A stretch of 64,000 bases of DNA from CAVORB01 sp963698495 (GTDB lineage Bacteria > Pseudomonadota > Gammaproteobacteria > Chromatiales > Chromatiaceae), in contig CAVORB010000001.1 of assembly GCA_963698495.1 (NCBI GenBank), positions 178,297-242,296 of the forward strand. Reading direction: 5' to 3'. Below, in pieces: positions 19,831 to 29,750 of this stretch (position 1 is the first letter of the stretch; the number at the start of each line of letters is the position of its first letter). The notes below the pieces were generated by a model. That model was not told the origin of the DNA, ran no database searches, and saw nothing but the letters and a program-made list of their open reading frames with translations. The translations under genes and the position numbers were made by a program.

Positions 19831-22800
19831 TCAGAGCCCCAGCTCCTTCCAGCGCGACTCGATGCGCTTGAGTGAAACCGGGTAGGCGGTACCGAGCTGC
19901 TGGGCGAAAAGGGAGACGCGCAGCTCCTCCAGCATCCATCGAATCTCGTCCAACCTGGGATCGCTCCGTCCCGCCTCCCTGGCGGCGGCCGCGCGCTGCT
20001 TCCATTTTTCGTACAGCGGGGCCATCTCACGCAGGCGCTCCTGATCCCTTACGGCGGCGTGGTGCAGTTTCTCGGCGCGCGCGTCCGCCGCCCTCAGGTA
20101 GCGGGGGTACTCCTTGAGGCGCTGGTAGGGAATGCGTTGCAGAAAGCCGCGGAAGACCAGCCCGTCCAGCTGTTCCCGCAGGTCCAGCACCGAGTGCATC
20201 CAGTTGATCTGGGTAATGCCGGCCAGTCGCTTGCGCACGCCCTGATACTGCTCGAGGATGGCCGCCGCCAGCGCGCAGACCTCCGCCGCCACCTTCGTCA
20301 GGCTCGACTTGTTCTCCGCCAGACGTTGCTCGAAGGCCACCTGGTCACGGATCTCCGGACGCCCCTCGACAAAACAGAGATCCAGCACCAGCGCGACCAG
20401 CTCGTCGGCGAGGTCCAGGGGCTTTTCCGCCTCCGAACCCGGCGGCTGGGGCGCCTTGGCATACTGCAGGCGCATGCGGTCCAGCCCGGGGAGGTTCTTG
20501 CGCAGATAGCGCAGGTCGGCGCCCAGGTGGAGCGACAGCAACCTCCGCAATCCCTCGCGCATCGCCACCGCGGCGCTCTCCCGCGAATCGAGCACCCGGA
20601 TCGCGACCCTGTCCCCTTCGTCCACCAGGGACGGGTAGCCCCGCAGGCGAATGCCGGCGCGGTCTAGATCGATCGATTCGGGCAGGCGCCCGAAGTCCCA
20701 GCGTGTGATCCCGTCGCGCTCGATCCCCTCGACCGGGATATGAGCGAAGGCCTCGCTCGCTGTGCCGCCATACTCGCGCTTGAGACGGGCGAAGTCCTGC
20801 CCCACCGCGACCTGTCTCCCCCGCTCGTCCACCAGCCGGAACTGCATGCGCAGATGCGCCGGAACGGCGCTCGGGTCCCAGGCGTCCTCGGGGACCTGAA
20901 CCCCGGTCAGCTCCTTCAATCCCTCGCCCAGCGCGGGCAGAAGGGGCCGCTCGGACGGGGTGAGGCGACCGGCGAGCCTGGCGGCCGTGTCGGGAATGGG
21001 GACGAAGGCCTTTCGGACCTGCTTCGGCAGGCCGCGCAGCAGCGCGGTGATCAACTCCTCGAGAAGGCCGGGCACCAGCCATTCGCAGCGATCGGCGGAG
21101 ACCTGATTGATCAGCGGCAGGGGCACCACCAGGGTCACGCCATCCGCCGCGTGTCCGGGATCGAATCGGTACTCCAGGGGCAGCTTCGTCGCCCCCACGG
21201 GGAGCCCGTCGGGGAACGCCTGCTGGGAGATCTCCGCCGCCTCCCGGCGCATGACGTCGCTCATGCGCATGTGCAGGATCTTCGGCTCCCGACGCGTCGT
21301 CTTGCGCAGCCACTGCTCGAATTGCGGGGTGGAGTAGATGCCGCTCGGCACCCGTTGCGCGTAGAAGGCGTAGATGCCCTCCTCGTCCACCAGGATATCG
21401 CGGCGACGTGACTTGGCCTCGAGGTGCTGGACGTACTCGATCAGCTCCCGGTTGTGGCGCCAGAACGGGGCACGGGTGTCGAAGTCACCCTCGGCGAGCC
21501 CGAAGCGCAGGAAGATCTCCCGCGCCTCCGCCGGGTTGATCGGCCCGTAGTTCACCCTTCGCTTGGGAACAATGGTGACCCCAAACAGCGTCACCTTCTC
21601 GAAGGCCGCGACTTGCCCCGATTTCGCCTGCCAGTGGGGCTCCGCGTAGGTCCGCTGCACCAGATGCCGACCTGCCTGCTCGATCCAGCCGGGCTGAACA
21701 TTGGCCACGATGCGCCCGTACTGGCGCGTGGTCTCGACCCGCTCGGCGGCGACGATCCACTTCGGAGACTTTTGGAACAGCCCCGAGCCGGGATGGATGA
21801 AGAAGCGGCTGTTGCGCGCCCCTTGATACTCCCGGCCCTCGTCCCGGAACCCAATGTTGCTCAGCAGCCCGGTCAGCAGGGCGCGGTGGATTTCCTCGAA
21901 GCTGCCTTCCGCCTGGTTCTCCTTGTGCCCCATCTCATGCAGCTGGCCGCGCAGCTGCGCATGGATGTCACGCCACTCCTGAACCCGGTTCCAGGACAGG
22001 AAGTGTCTCTGGCACAGCTTACGGAACTTGCTCTTCGACAGGTGCTTCTGCTCCTGCTCCAGGAAACGCCACAGGTTGAGGAAGGCAATGAAATCCGAGT
22101 CCTCGTGGTGAAAGGTGGCGTGGATCTCGTCGGCGGCCTGCTGCTTGTCCAGGGGGCGCTCGCGGGGATCCTGCACGCTCAGCGCCGCGGCGATGACCAG
22201 CAGCTCGCGCAGGCAGTGATGCTCCTCCGCCGCCAACAGCATGCGCCCGATGCGCGGGTCCACCGACAGCCGGGACAGCTGCCGTCCCAGGGGGGTCAGA
22301 TTCCCCCCCTCGTCGATGGCGGCCAACTCCTCGAGGGTGCGGTACCCGTCCGAGATCAGCCTGGAATCCGGCGGGTCGATGAACGGAAAGTCCTCGATCG
22401 CCCCGAACCCCAGCAGTTTCATCTGCAGGATAACCGCGGCCAGGTTGGTGCGCTGGATCTCGGGCTCGGTAAACTCCGCCCGGGACTCGAAATTGTCTTC
22501 GCTGTAGAGGCGGATGCAGATGCCCTTGGCGACGCGTCCGCAGCGCCCTTTGCGCTGGTTCGCGGACGCTTGCGATACCCGCTCCACCGGCAGGCGCTGC
22601 ACCTTGCTGCGATGACTGTAGCGGCTGATGCGGGCGAATCCCGGGTCGATGACGTAGTGGATACCGGGCACGGTCAGCGAGGTCTCCGCCACGTTCGTCG
22701 CCAGCACCACCCGGCGCGCTCCGTGCTGCTGGAAGATGCGTGCCTGATCCTGCGGCCCCTGGCGGGCGAAGAGCGGCAGGATCTCGGTGGACGGCGGATG

Positions 22801-23802
22801 ATGCTTGCGCAGGGTCTCCGCGGTCTCGCGGATCTCGCGCTCGCCGGAGAGGAACACCAGCACGTCCCCCCTGCCCTCCCGAGCCAGCTCGTCCACCGCC
22901 TGGGAGATAGCGAGCTGTATGTCCTCGTCCCGCTCGCCGGCGCTTTCCTCCTCCGGCGGGCGGTAGCGGACCTCGACCGGGTAGGTGCGGCCGGAGATCT
23001 CGATGATAGGCGCGGGACCCGTTTCCTCCGTTGCGAAGTGCTCCGCGAAACGTTGCGGATCAATGGTGGCTGAGGTGATGACGACCTTGAGGTCCGGGCG
23101 TCTCGGCAACAGTCCCCGCAGATAGCCGATCAGGAAGTCGATGTTGAGGCTGCGCTCATGGGCCTCGTCGATGATCAGGGTATCGTACTCGTTGAGCAGC
23201 CGATCATGCTGAATCTCGGCCAGCAGCATGCCGTCGGTCATCAGCTTGATCGCGGTCTCGGGCGCCACCCGATCGTGGAAACGGACCTTGTAGCCGACCA
23301 GGGTCCCCAGCTCGGACTTGAGCTCCTGGGACACCCGGCCCGCCAGGCTGCGGGCGGCGATGCGCCTGGGCTGAGTGTGGCCGATGCGCCCGAGAATCCC
23401 GCGCCCGAGGTCGAGGCAGATCTTGGGCAGCTGGGTGGACTTGCCTGAGCCCGTTTCGCCGCAGAGCACCACCACCTGGTGGTCTCGAATCAGCCTCGCC
23501 ACCTCTTCCCGACGCTCGCTGACCGGAAGCTCCAGCGGGTAGTCGATGGTCGGAACCAGGGCCCGGCGCCGCTCGGCGAGGGTCTGGGAGCGGGCGATCG
23601 TCTGCCACAGCTTGACCAGCCCCTGGTCGAAGGGCTTGCCCTGCTGCTGCCGGCGGTGGAGGCCGCGCAGACGCCCGCGCAGGAAGGCCTGGTCGCTCAG
23701 GAGGCAGGTCTCCAGATCCTCCCGGGTGGGAAACGTCAGGGGTGAGTGGAAATCTGGCAATCGACTGGATCTTGGGTGTCGCCGGGGCCGCGGGCGGGGC
23801 AC
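19831..23802 (-). CDS. hrpA: ATP-dependent RNA helicase HrpA (DEAH box)
   Basis: 1323 residues. Motif I is GETGSGKS (115-122), motif II is DEAH (212-215) and motif III is SAT (244-246). RecA-like helicase domains are followed by the ratchet/OB region and the long C-terminal DUF3418 part seen in HrpA (KELTGVQVPEDAW ... WKELGL). E. coli HrpA (1300 aa) is involved in mRNA processing and rescue of stalled ribosomes. Monocistronic. It converges with the protease gene 36 bp away. Confidence 0.95.
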   Translation of the reverse strand: MPRPRPRRHPRSSRLPDFHSPLTFPTREDLETCLLSDQAFLRGRLRGLHRRQQQGKPFDQGLVKLWQTIARSQTLAERRRALVPTIDYPLELPVSERREEVARLIRDHQVVVLCGETGSGKSTQLPKICLDLGRGILGRIGHTQPRRIAARSLAGRVSQELKSELGTLVGYKVRFHDRVAPETAIKLMTDGMLLAEIQHDRLLNEYDTLIIDEAHERSLNIDFLIGYLRGLLPRRPDLKVVITSATIDPQRFAEHFATEETGPAPIIEISGRTYPVEVRYRPPEEESAGERDEDIQLAISQAVDELAREGRGDVLVFLSGEREIRETAETLRKHHPPSTEILPLFARQGPQDQARIFQQHGARRVVLATNVAETSLTVPGIHYVIDPGFARISRYSHRSKVQRLPVERVSQASANQRKGRCGRVAKGICIRLYSEDNFESRAEFTEPEIQRTNLAAVILQMKLLGFGAIEDFPFIDPPDSRLISDGYRTLEELAAIDEGGNLTPLGRQLSRLSVDPRIGRMLLAAEEHHCLRELLVIAAALSVQDPRERPLDKQQAADEIHATFHHEDSDFIAFLNLWRFLEQEQKHLSKSKFRKLCQRHFLSWNRVQEWRDIHAQLRGQLHEMGHKENQAEGSFEEIHRALLTGLLSNIGFRDEGREYQGARNSRFFIHPGSGLFQKSPKWIVAAERVETTRQYGRIVANVQPGWIEQAGRHLVQRTYAEPHWQAKSGQVAAFEKVTLFGVTIVPKRRVNYGPINPAEAREIFLRFGLAEGDFDTRAPFWRHNRELIEYVQHLEAKSRRRDILVDEEGIYAFYAQRVPSGIYSTPQFEQWLRKTTRREPKILHMRMSDVMRREAAEISQQAFPDGLPVGATKLPLEYRFDPGHAADGVTLVVPLPLINQVSADRCEWLVPGLLEELITALLRGLPKQVRKAFVPIPDTAARLAGRLTPSERPLLPALGEGLKELTGVQVPEDAWDPSAVPAHLRMQFRLVDERGRQVAVGQDFARLKREYGGTASEAFAHIPVEGIERDGITRWDFGRLPESIDLDRAGIRLRGYPSLVDEGDRVAIRVLDSRESAAVAMREGLRRLLSLHLGADLRYLRKNLPGLDRMRLQYAKAPQPPGSEAEKPLDLADELVALVLDLCFVEGRPEIRDQVAFEQRLAENKSSLTKVAAEVCALAAAILEQYQGVRKRLAGITQINWMHSVLDLREQLDGLVFRGFLQRIPYQRLKEYPRYLRAADARAEKLHHAAVRDQERLREMAPLYEKWKQRAAAAREAGRSDPRLDEIRWMLEELRVSLFAQQLGTAYPVSLKRIESRWKELGL

Positions 23803-24023
23803 TCGCAGCCGTGGGTGAGAGGGTCGAACCTCCTCGATGCGCGAGTCACGGCCTCGTGTTGCTGGATTCTATCCGATCCGATGCAGCCCCGCAGCGGAGG
23901 CGGGTACGCCGGTATCAACCGCAGCGACCAACCGCTGGAGTCCACGCCCCCGAAGACCTATGCTCTTTAGCCGGAGCGTCAATCCGGTGGAATCCTTTCA
24001 ACCAGCAACCGACGGGTATCTCC

Positions 24024-24257
24024 ATGGACCAAGATGAAGCCCAGCGCGCACGGCACGACGGAGAGTTGGTCGAGGCCATCGCCACGCCGGCGGAGGATGC
24101 CGGCGGGTGGGTACTCATGTTCACGACGCGCAGCGGTGAACGGGTCCTCTATACCGACCGCACCGGTACCGAGAAGATCTACCATTCGCTGGATCACGCA
24201 ACCGAAGCGGCACGCGGCATCGGTTTCCAGTCCGTGCGGGTGGAAGAAAAATTCTAG
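24024..24257 (+). CDS. Hypothetical 77-aa protein
   Basis: A short acidic protein starting at the ATG at 24024. The middle GGWVLMFTTRSGERVLYTDRTG reads like a small beta-meander, followed by a helix (YHSLDHATEAARGIGFQSVRVEE). I do not recognise a family. Its stop is immediately followed by the second copy of the REP-like palindrome, which could serve as its terminator. The 220 bp upstream (23803-24023) separate it from hrpA and contain no gene I can support. Confidence 0.55.
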   Translation: MDQDEAQRARHDGELVEAIATPAEDAGGWVLMFTTRSGERVLYTDRTGTEKIYHSLDHATEAARGIGFQSVRVEEKF

Positions 24258-24293
24258 ACGCTGATCGTTTTGGCCATCCTGGCCAAGATCAGC
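24256..24293. repeat. REP-like palindrome, copy 2
   Basis: Starts at the stop codon of the 77-aa gene: AGACGCTGATC, GTT, then TTGGCCA-TCC-TGGCCAA-GATCAGC. The inner 7-bp stem equals copy 1 at 12241. The outer GCTGATC/GATCAGC stem is complete here (7 bp), with a 3-nt bulge on one side. Confidence 0.65.
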
Positions 24294-24341
24294 ACGTCAA
24301 CAAAGAAACGCGGCGCGATCCGAGACCCGAGGACAAGCCCC

Positions 24342-24656
24342 ATGCCGCTCCCCAGCCACGAGCTGATCGGCGCACTTGCCGCCCTTCTGACCACGACCGC
24401 TTTCGTTCCTCAGGTGGTGCGCACCCTCCGCACCGGGGACACACGCGCCATCTCGCTGTGGATGTACCTGATGTTCTCCGCCGGCGTCGCCCTGTGGGGC
24501 ATCTACGGCATTCTCCTGGACGCCTGGCCCATCATCCTCGCCAACGGCCTGACCTTCGCGCTGGCGACCGTCGTGCTCTCGCTCAAGTTGCGGGACATCC
24601 ACGCGGGTCGTCGAGTCCCAGCGCACCGCGCGGCGGACCAGACCGACAGCGGCTAG
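24342..24656 (+). CDS. SemiSWEET-type sugar transporter (PQ-loop)
   Basis: A 104-residue protein with three predicted transmembrane helices. It has the PQ-loop signature in TTTAFVPQVVRTLRTGDTRAIS and an Asn in the last helix (LANGLTFALATVVLSLKL). Bacterial SemiSWEETs are homodimeric sugar carriers of about 90-100 residues in the inner membrane. I chose the ATG at 24342 because it begins just before the first helix, and an upstream in-frame ATG would run through the palindrome. Its end overlaps the end of the converging radical-SAM gene by 4 bp. Confidence 0.85.
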   Translation: MPLPSHELIGALAALLTTTAFVPQVVRTLRTGDTRAISLWMYLMFSAGVALWGIYGILLDAWPIILANGLTFALATVVLSLKLRDIHAGRRVPAHRAADQTDSG

Positions 24657-26435
24657 ATTCCGCTGGAGCCCGCCTTGCCACGCCGTTCCGCCAGCGTCCG
24701 CCGTTTCTCGACGAACGCCTGGGCGGAGACGGTGGCGGTGAACAGCTCGAGCGTCTCCTCCTCCCCCTGCTCGACAGGCTGCATCGCGGTGTCGTTGTAG
24801 AGCTCGGGTCTCGTGTCCGCCATGACGGCATTCAGGATGCGTCTGTAGCGCCGATGCATGCCATAGGCACCCGCGTACTTGACGACCGACTCCCAGGCAA
24901 ACCGCGGGTAGAAAACGAGCGGATTCTCGATCGGGAAGCCGGGGCGACGGTCCCGCCGCACCTTGCGCCTGATCAGGCCCCCCTCGAGGGGGTGCATCCC
25001 CTCGTAGACGACGGGCGCGTGGAAGGCGAACAGCTTGCGCGAGCATCTGCTTGGGATCGTAGCCCCAGGCGCGGGCGCGACGCAGAATCGTGGCGACATG
25101 CTCGTCGGTGTAATAGAGGTCCCAGACCTCGCGGTAGATCGCCTCCCATTCCGCCTTGGACATCCTGGGATGGTCCGCGGTCACGTGTTGGGTGTCGTAA
25201 TTGTTCATGTCCGGATCGAGCGGCACGCCCTCCTCGACCAGCCGCTGGTGATCCTTGGATCCGGGGAGCGGCGTAAGGATGAAGAACTCCATGATATCGA
25301 TCGGGAGCTCGCGCTTGACGATCTCGATATCGCGGCGGATGCTCTCGGGCGTGTCGGTCGGAAAACCGATGATGTAGCCCGCGTAGGTCAGCACCCCGGC
25401 GCGATGCCAAGCCTGCAGCATGGCGCGGTAGTCGGTGATTTTGTTCTGACCCTTTTGGGCCGCCTTCAGGGAATCGGGGTTGATGTTCTCCATGCCGATG
25501 AAGGCCCGGGTCACCCCCGCCCGGCCCGCCTTCTCGATGAAGCGCGGGATGCGGTGGGACTGGGTATCCACTTGGATCACCAGCCGGATGTCCATCCCTG
25601 ACTCGCGAAGCTCGATCACGCGGTCGAAGATCGGTTCCCAGTTCCGGTTGCGCGCGAAATTATCGTCGGTGATGAAGAAGTTGCCGATCCCGTCCGCGGC
25701 ATTCGCACGGATCAGCCGCTCCACGTCGTCGGCATCGCGGTGGCGGGACTTGCGACCCTGGACGTTGATGATGGTGCAGAAGCTGCAGAGATAGGGACAG
25801 CCGCGGCCCGCGTCGAAGCTCGCGCGTTTGCCCATGGTCAGCCGCACACGATCAGGAGGAAGATAGGGCGTGGGCTTGCCCGTCATGTCGGGCAGGTCGT
25901 TGAGGTAATCGTAGACCGGCTTCAACCTGCCCTCCGCGGCGTCCGCGAGCAGGCCGTCGAGGCGCCCCTCAAGCTCTCCCGCGAACAGGCTGATGCCGAG
26001 ATCGAGGGCTTCCTGGAGCTCGCGCGGCAGCTGCTTGAGCATGGCCAGGCAACCACTGACGTGGAATCCGCCGATCACCACCGGCAGCCCCGCCTCGCGA
26101 AAGCGCCTAGCGATGTCCAGCGCTCGCGGATACTGGTTGGACTGCACGCCGACCATGCCCACCAGCGCCTGCCCCCCGTCGGCCCCCATCTCCCGGATCA
26201 GGCGCCTCGGATCGATCCGCGTGTTGGTCTCGTCCAGCGCCCGGATCCGGATCTCGACGTCCTCGCCCAGTACGCGGCGCTGCGCGCAGTCCTGGGCGAT
26301 GCCATAGACGGCCGCCAGGCTGTTCGACGGCAGGGAGGAACGCCACCACTGGATCACGTAGCCGTCATCGTCGTAGTGCGACGGCTTGATCAGCAGCAGG
26401 TGAAAGGGACGCGGGCGGTCGGGATTTTCGGTCAT
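24653..26435 (-). CDS. B12-binding radical SAM protein, broken by a +1 frameshift
   Basis: The ATG at 26435 has a good GAGGAG site 8 nt upstream. The N-terminal B12-binding (Rossmann) domain runs to about residue 160. A radical-SAM core follows with the cluster motif GRGCPYLCSFC (C-x3-C-x2-C). The frame holds to about 25040 (GYDPKQMLA). The expected continuation KLFAFHAPVVYEGMHPLEGG is then found in the +1 frame, ending at 24653. One extra base near 25040 explains this. The family resembles the Mg-protoporphyrin ester cyclase/BchE-like group, but the substrate is unknown. It may be a sequence error or a recent inactivation. Confidence 0.75.
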
Positions 26436-26561
26436 TGGGGCGCTCCTCACCTGGTGACATAGCGCGAAGTGCGCCGCGGCGGAAAGATGCGATCGCTGCC
26501 GCCGATGGGCGGCACCGGTGAGCAGCATGCGGGCCGGCGAACCGCGCCGGCCGTGGCGGAA

Positions 26562-27965
26562 TCAGTGCCCGCCGCCCTTCAGGGCCGAGACCATGCCCTC
26601 GATGGTGTCCTTGGCGTCGCCGAAGACGAGCGAGGTGTTGTCCTGGTAGAAAAGCAGATTGTCGACGCCCGAGTAACCGGGCCGCATGGAGCGCTTGAGG
26701 AAATAGACCTGGCGCGCCTTGCCCGCATCCAGAATGGGCATGCCGTAGATGGGGCTCGATTTGTCCTGCTTCGCGGCCGGGTTGACCACGTCGTTTGCCC
26801 CAACGATCAGGACCACGTCGGCGGTGGGGAACTCCGGGTTGATCTCGTCCATCTCGAGCACCTGCTCGTAGGGGATGTCGGCCTCGGCCAGGAGCACGTT
26901 CATGTGTCCCGGCATGCGGCCCGCCACCGGGTGGATGGCAAACTTGACCTCGACCCCGCGCGCCTCCAGAAGCTCCATCATCTCCTTGAGCGCATGTTGT
27001 GCCTGCGCCACGGCCATGCCGTAACCGGGCACGACGATGACCTTGCCCGCATCCTCCATCCAGTAGACCGCATCCTCCACCGAGGCCGACTTGACGCCCT
27101 TCTCCGCCGCCTGCGCGCCAGCGCTGCTGGCACCGCCCTCGTCACCGCTGCCGAAGCCGCCGAAGACGACGTTGATGATGGACCGGTTCATGGCCCGGCA
27201 CATGATGTAGGAGAGGATGGCGCCGGAGAAGCCCACCAGCGCGCCGACGATGATCAGAAGCTTGTTGCCAAGGGTGAAGCCCGTCGCCGCTGCCGCCCAT
27301 CCGGAGTAGCTGTTCAGCATGGAGATGATGACCGGCATGTCCGCCCCGCCGATCGGGATGATCAGAGTCACGCCGAGCACGAACGCCAGCAGGGTCATCA
27401 GGGCCAGGGAGCCGACGCTCCCGGTCAGCGCGAAATGAACGCCGAGGGCGACGGTGGCCACCGCGATCGCGGCATTCAGCGCGTGCTGTCCGCCAAACTT
27501 CACCGGCTTGCCGCTGATCAACCCCTGAAGCTTGCCGAAGGCGATGACGGAGCCCGTGAAGGTGATGGCGCCGATGATGATCCCGACGGAAAGCTCGCTC
27601 ATGAGCACGCCATCGAGGGAACCTGCGTCGCGCTTGTTGAGGAAGGTGCCGATGGCCACGAGCACCGCGGCCATGCCGACGAAGCTGTGCAGGGCCGCCA
27701 CCAGCTGGGGCATCGCGGTCATCTGAATGCGCATTGCCACGATGATGCCGATCACCGCACCCGCGGCCACGCCCGCGATGATGAAGCCGTAGGACTGGAC
27801 CTCCGTGCCCACCAGCGTGGCGGCGATGGCGATCACCATGCCAAGCATGCCGTAGAAGTTGCCGCGGCGAGCGGTCGCCGGATGCGTCAATCCCTTGAGC
27901 GCAAAAATGAAAAGGATAGCCGAGACCAGATATGCCAACGCCTGGGTGTTTGCCGATATTTCCAT
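26562..27965 (-). CDS. pntB: NAD(P) transhydrogenase, beta subunit
   Basis: 467 residues. The N-terminal half consists of membrane helices (the proton channel domain, e.g. AYLVSAILFIFALKGL). The C-terminal soluble domain III binds NADP(H), with GYGMAVAQAQHALKEM and VVLIVGANDVVNP. With PntAA and PntAB it forms the inner-membrane, proton-translocating enzyme that transfers hydride between NADH and NADP+. It is the last gene of the minus-strand operon pntAA-pntAB-pntB, 66 bp after pntAB. Confidence 0.96.
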   Translation of the reverse strand: MEISANTQALAYLVSAILFIFALKGLTHPATARRGNFYGMLGMVIAIAATLVGTEVQSYGFIIAGVAAGAVIGIIVAMRIQMTAMPQLVAALHSFVGMAAVLVAIGTFLNKRDAGSLDGVLMSELSVGIIIGAITFTGSVIAFGKLQGLISGKPVKFGGQHALNAAIAVATVALGVHFALTGSVGSLALMTLLAFVLGVTLIIPIGGADMPVIISMLNSYSGWAAAATGFTLGNKLLIIVGALVGFSGAILSYIMCRAMNRSIINVVFGGFGSGDEGGASSAGAQAAEKGVKSASVEDAVYWMEDAGKVIVVPGYGMAVAQAQHALKEMMELLEARGVEVKFAIHPVAGRMPGHMNVLLAEADIPYEQVLEMDEINPEFPTADVVLIVGANDVVNPAAKQDKSSPIYGMPILDAGKARQVYFLKRSMRPGYSGVDNLLFYQDNTSLVFGDAKDTIEGMVSALKGGGH

Positions 27966-28031
27966 GCTTATTCTCTTATTCGGATCGCTCTTTCGCGCCA
28001 GAAGGAAAGGTACCGCGTCAGGAAGGTGCCG

Positions 28032-28316
28032 TTACTTCTTTTTCTTGAACATGGACAGCATACGGTGGGTCACCAGGAAGCCGCCGAAGACGTTGATGGA
28101 AGCCAGGAGCACGGCGAAGAAGCCGATGAGCTCGGCGGCAGTGCCGGCGCTCTCGAGACCGGTCACCAGCAGCGCGCCGACGACCACGATGCCGGAGATG
28201 GCGTTGGTGAGGGCGACCAGGGGCGTGTGCAGCGACGGCGTTACCCCCCAGATCACGTAATAGCCAATGAAGCAGGCCAGGACGAAGACGTACAGCGCGA
28301 TGAGTGTTTCAGACAT
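28032..28316 (-). CDS. pntAB: NAD(P) transhydrogenase, membrane part of alpha subunit
   Basis: 94 residues with three hydrophobic helices (LYVFVLACFIGYYVIWG, TNAISGIVVVGALLV, IGFFAVLLASINVFGG). It corresponds to the membrane domain that is fused to PntA in E. coli but separate in many other bacteria. It lies 81 bp after pntAA and 66 bp before pntB. Confidence 0.92.
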   Translation of the reverse strand: MSETLIALYVFVLACFIGYYVIWGVTPSLHTPLVALTNAISGIVVVGALLVTGLESAGTAAELIGFFAVLLASINVFGGFLVTHRMLSMFKKKK

Positions 28317-28397
28317 GGCTTCGCATCCTCAGGATGGGCAGCGCCCACCGATCTATAGTTCAGCTGGCTCGGAATCTGGCCTTGGACCGATGACGTC

Positions 28398-29489
28398 CTA
28401 GACGCCGACCCGCATGGCTTTGGTGATCTCGTCCTCGTCCAGGTCCTTCAGAACCGGGCCCTGCTCGCCCTTCTCCACCATGATGTCGAGCAGGTTCGCC
28501 AGGTTGCGCGCGTAGAAGGCGCTCGCGTCCGCCGCGACCATGGAGGGGTAATTGGTGTGGCCGACGAGAACGACCCCCTGCTTGGTGACGACCTTGTCCG
28601 GCTCGGTCAGGGGACAGTTGCCGCCGTTCGCCGCCGCCAGGTCGACGATCACCGAGCCCGCACGCATGCGCCCTACCACCTCTTCGGTGATCAGCACCGG
28701 CGCTGGCCGGCACGGAATCAAGGCCGTCGAAATGATGACATGCGCCTTGGCCAGCTCGTCCGCCAGTGCCGCCTGCTGCCTGGCCTTGGCCTCATCGGAG
28801 AGCTCCTTGGCATAGCCGCCCTCGCCCGATCCGCTCTCACCGATATCGAGCTCGATGGCCTTCGCCCCCAGCGACAGAATCTGCTCCTTGGTTTCGGGAC
28901 GCACATCGTAGGCGTGTACATCGGCGCCAAGCCGGCGCGCGGTCGCGATGGCCTGCAGTCCGGCGACGCCCACCCCCAGCACTACGAGACGGGCGGGCTT
29001 GGCGGAGCCGGCGGAGGTCATCATCATGGGCAGGAAGCGACCGTACTGGGCGGCGGCCTCGATGACCGCCCGGTAGCCCGCGATATTGCTCTGAGAAGAG
29101 AGGACATCCATGGACTGGGCACGGGAGATGCGCGGGATACGCTCCACCGACAAAACGCGCACGTCCCGGGCGACCATGGCACCGACGATCTCGTCCTCGC
29201 CGCAGGTCTCCACGAAGCCGATGTAGATCGCCCCTGGCTTCATGGCCGCCGCGTCATGCGCGTCCGGACGCCGCACCTTGAGCAGGATGTCGGCCTGGAG
29301 CACCGCCGTGCGGTCCGAGATCCTGGCACCCGCGGAGGCATAGTCGTCGTCGGGGTAGTGGGCAGCGACGCCCGCGCCCCGCTCCACGACCACATCGAAA
29401 CCCTTGCCGGCGAGCTTCTTGACCACCTCCGGGGTGGAAGCCACCCGCGCCTCGCCAGCGGCGGTCTCCTTCGGAACGCCGATCTGCAT
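28398..29489 (-). CDS. pntAA: NAD(P) transhydrogenase, NAD-binding part of alpha subunit
   Basis: 363 residues, domain I of transhydrogenase. The alanine-dehydrogenase-like start is MQIGVPKETAAGEARVA. The RAQSMDVLSSQSNIAGYRAV loop and the NAD-binding Rossmann motif VLGVGVAGLQAIATARRLGA follow, and then the mobile-loop region. First gene of the pnt operon. The 260 bp upstream (29490-29750) show no gene. Confidence 0.94.
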   Translation of the reverse strand: MQIGVPKETAAGEARVASTPEVVKKLAGKGFDVVVERGAGVAAHYPDDDYASAGARISDRTAVLQADILLKVRRPDAHDAAAMKPGAIYIGFVETCGEDEIVGAMVARDVRVLSVERIPRISRAQSMDVLSSQSNIAGYRAVIEAAAQYGRFLPMMMTSAGSAKPARLVVLGVGVAGLQAIATARRLGADVHAYDVRPETKEQILSLGAKAIELDIGESGSGEGGYAKELSDEAKARQQAALADELAKAHVIISTALIPCRPAPVLITEEVVGRMRAGSVIVDLAAANGGNCPLTEPDKVVTKQGVVLVGHTNYPSMVAADASAFYARNLANLLDIMVEKGEQGPVLKDLDEDEITKAMRVGV

Positions 29490-29750
29490 GTCTTTTCCCC
29501 CTCCTCGATGCTACCGCCGGTAGCTCGTAAATCGCCGCATTATGGGTGGTCGCACCGGTCAGCTCAAGGTGGCGGACCGCTCCCGCGCCGTCGTTCTTTT
29601 TCGTTTGGACGCACCCGAGTCATCCCACACCCGGCGATCGCGCGCCAACCGGGCTTCCGCGCCGAGCGCCGAGGCTACCCCTGTCCTCGAGCAGAATAGC
29701 AGACGCCGCGCGATGGACTCTCCCACAGTCGGCGTGGTTGAGGCCGCGGC

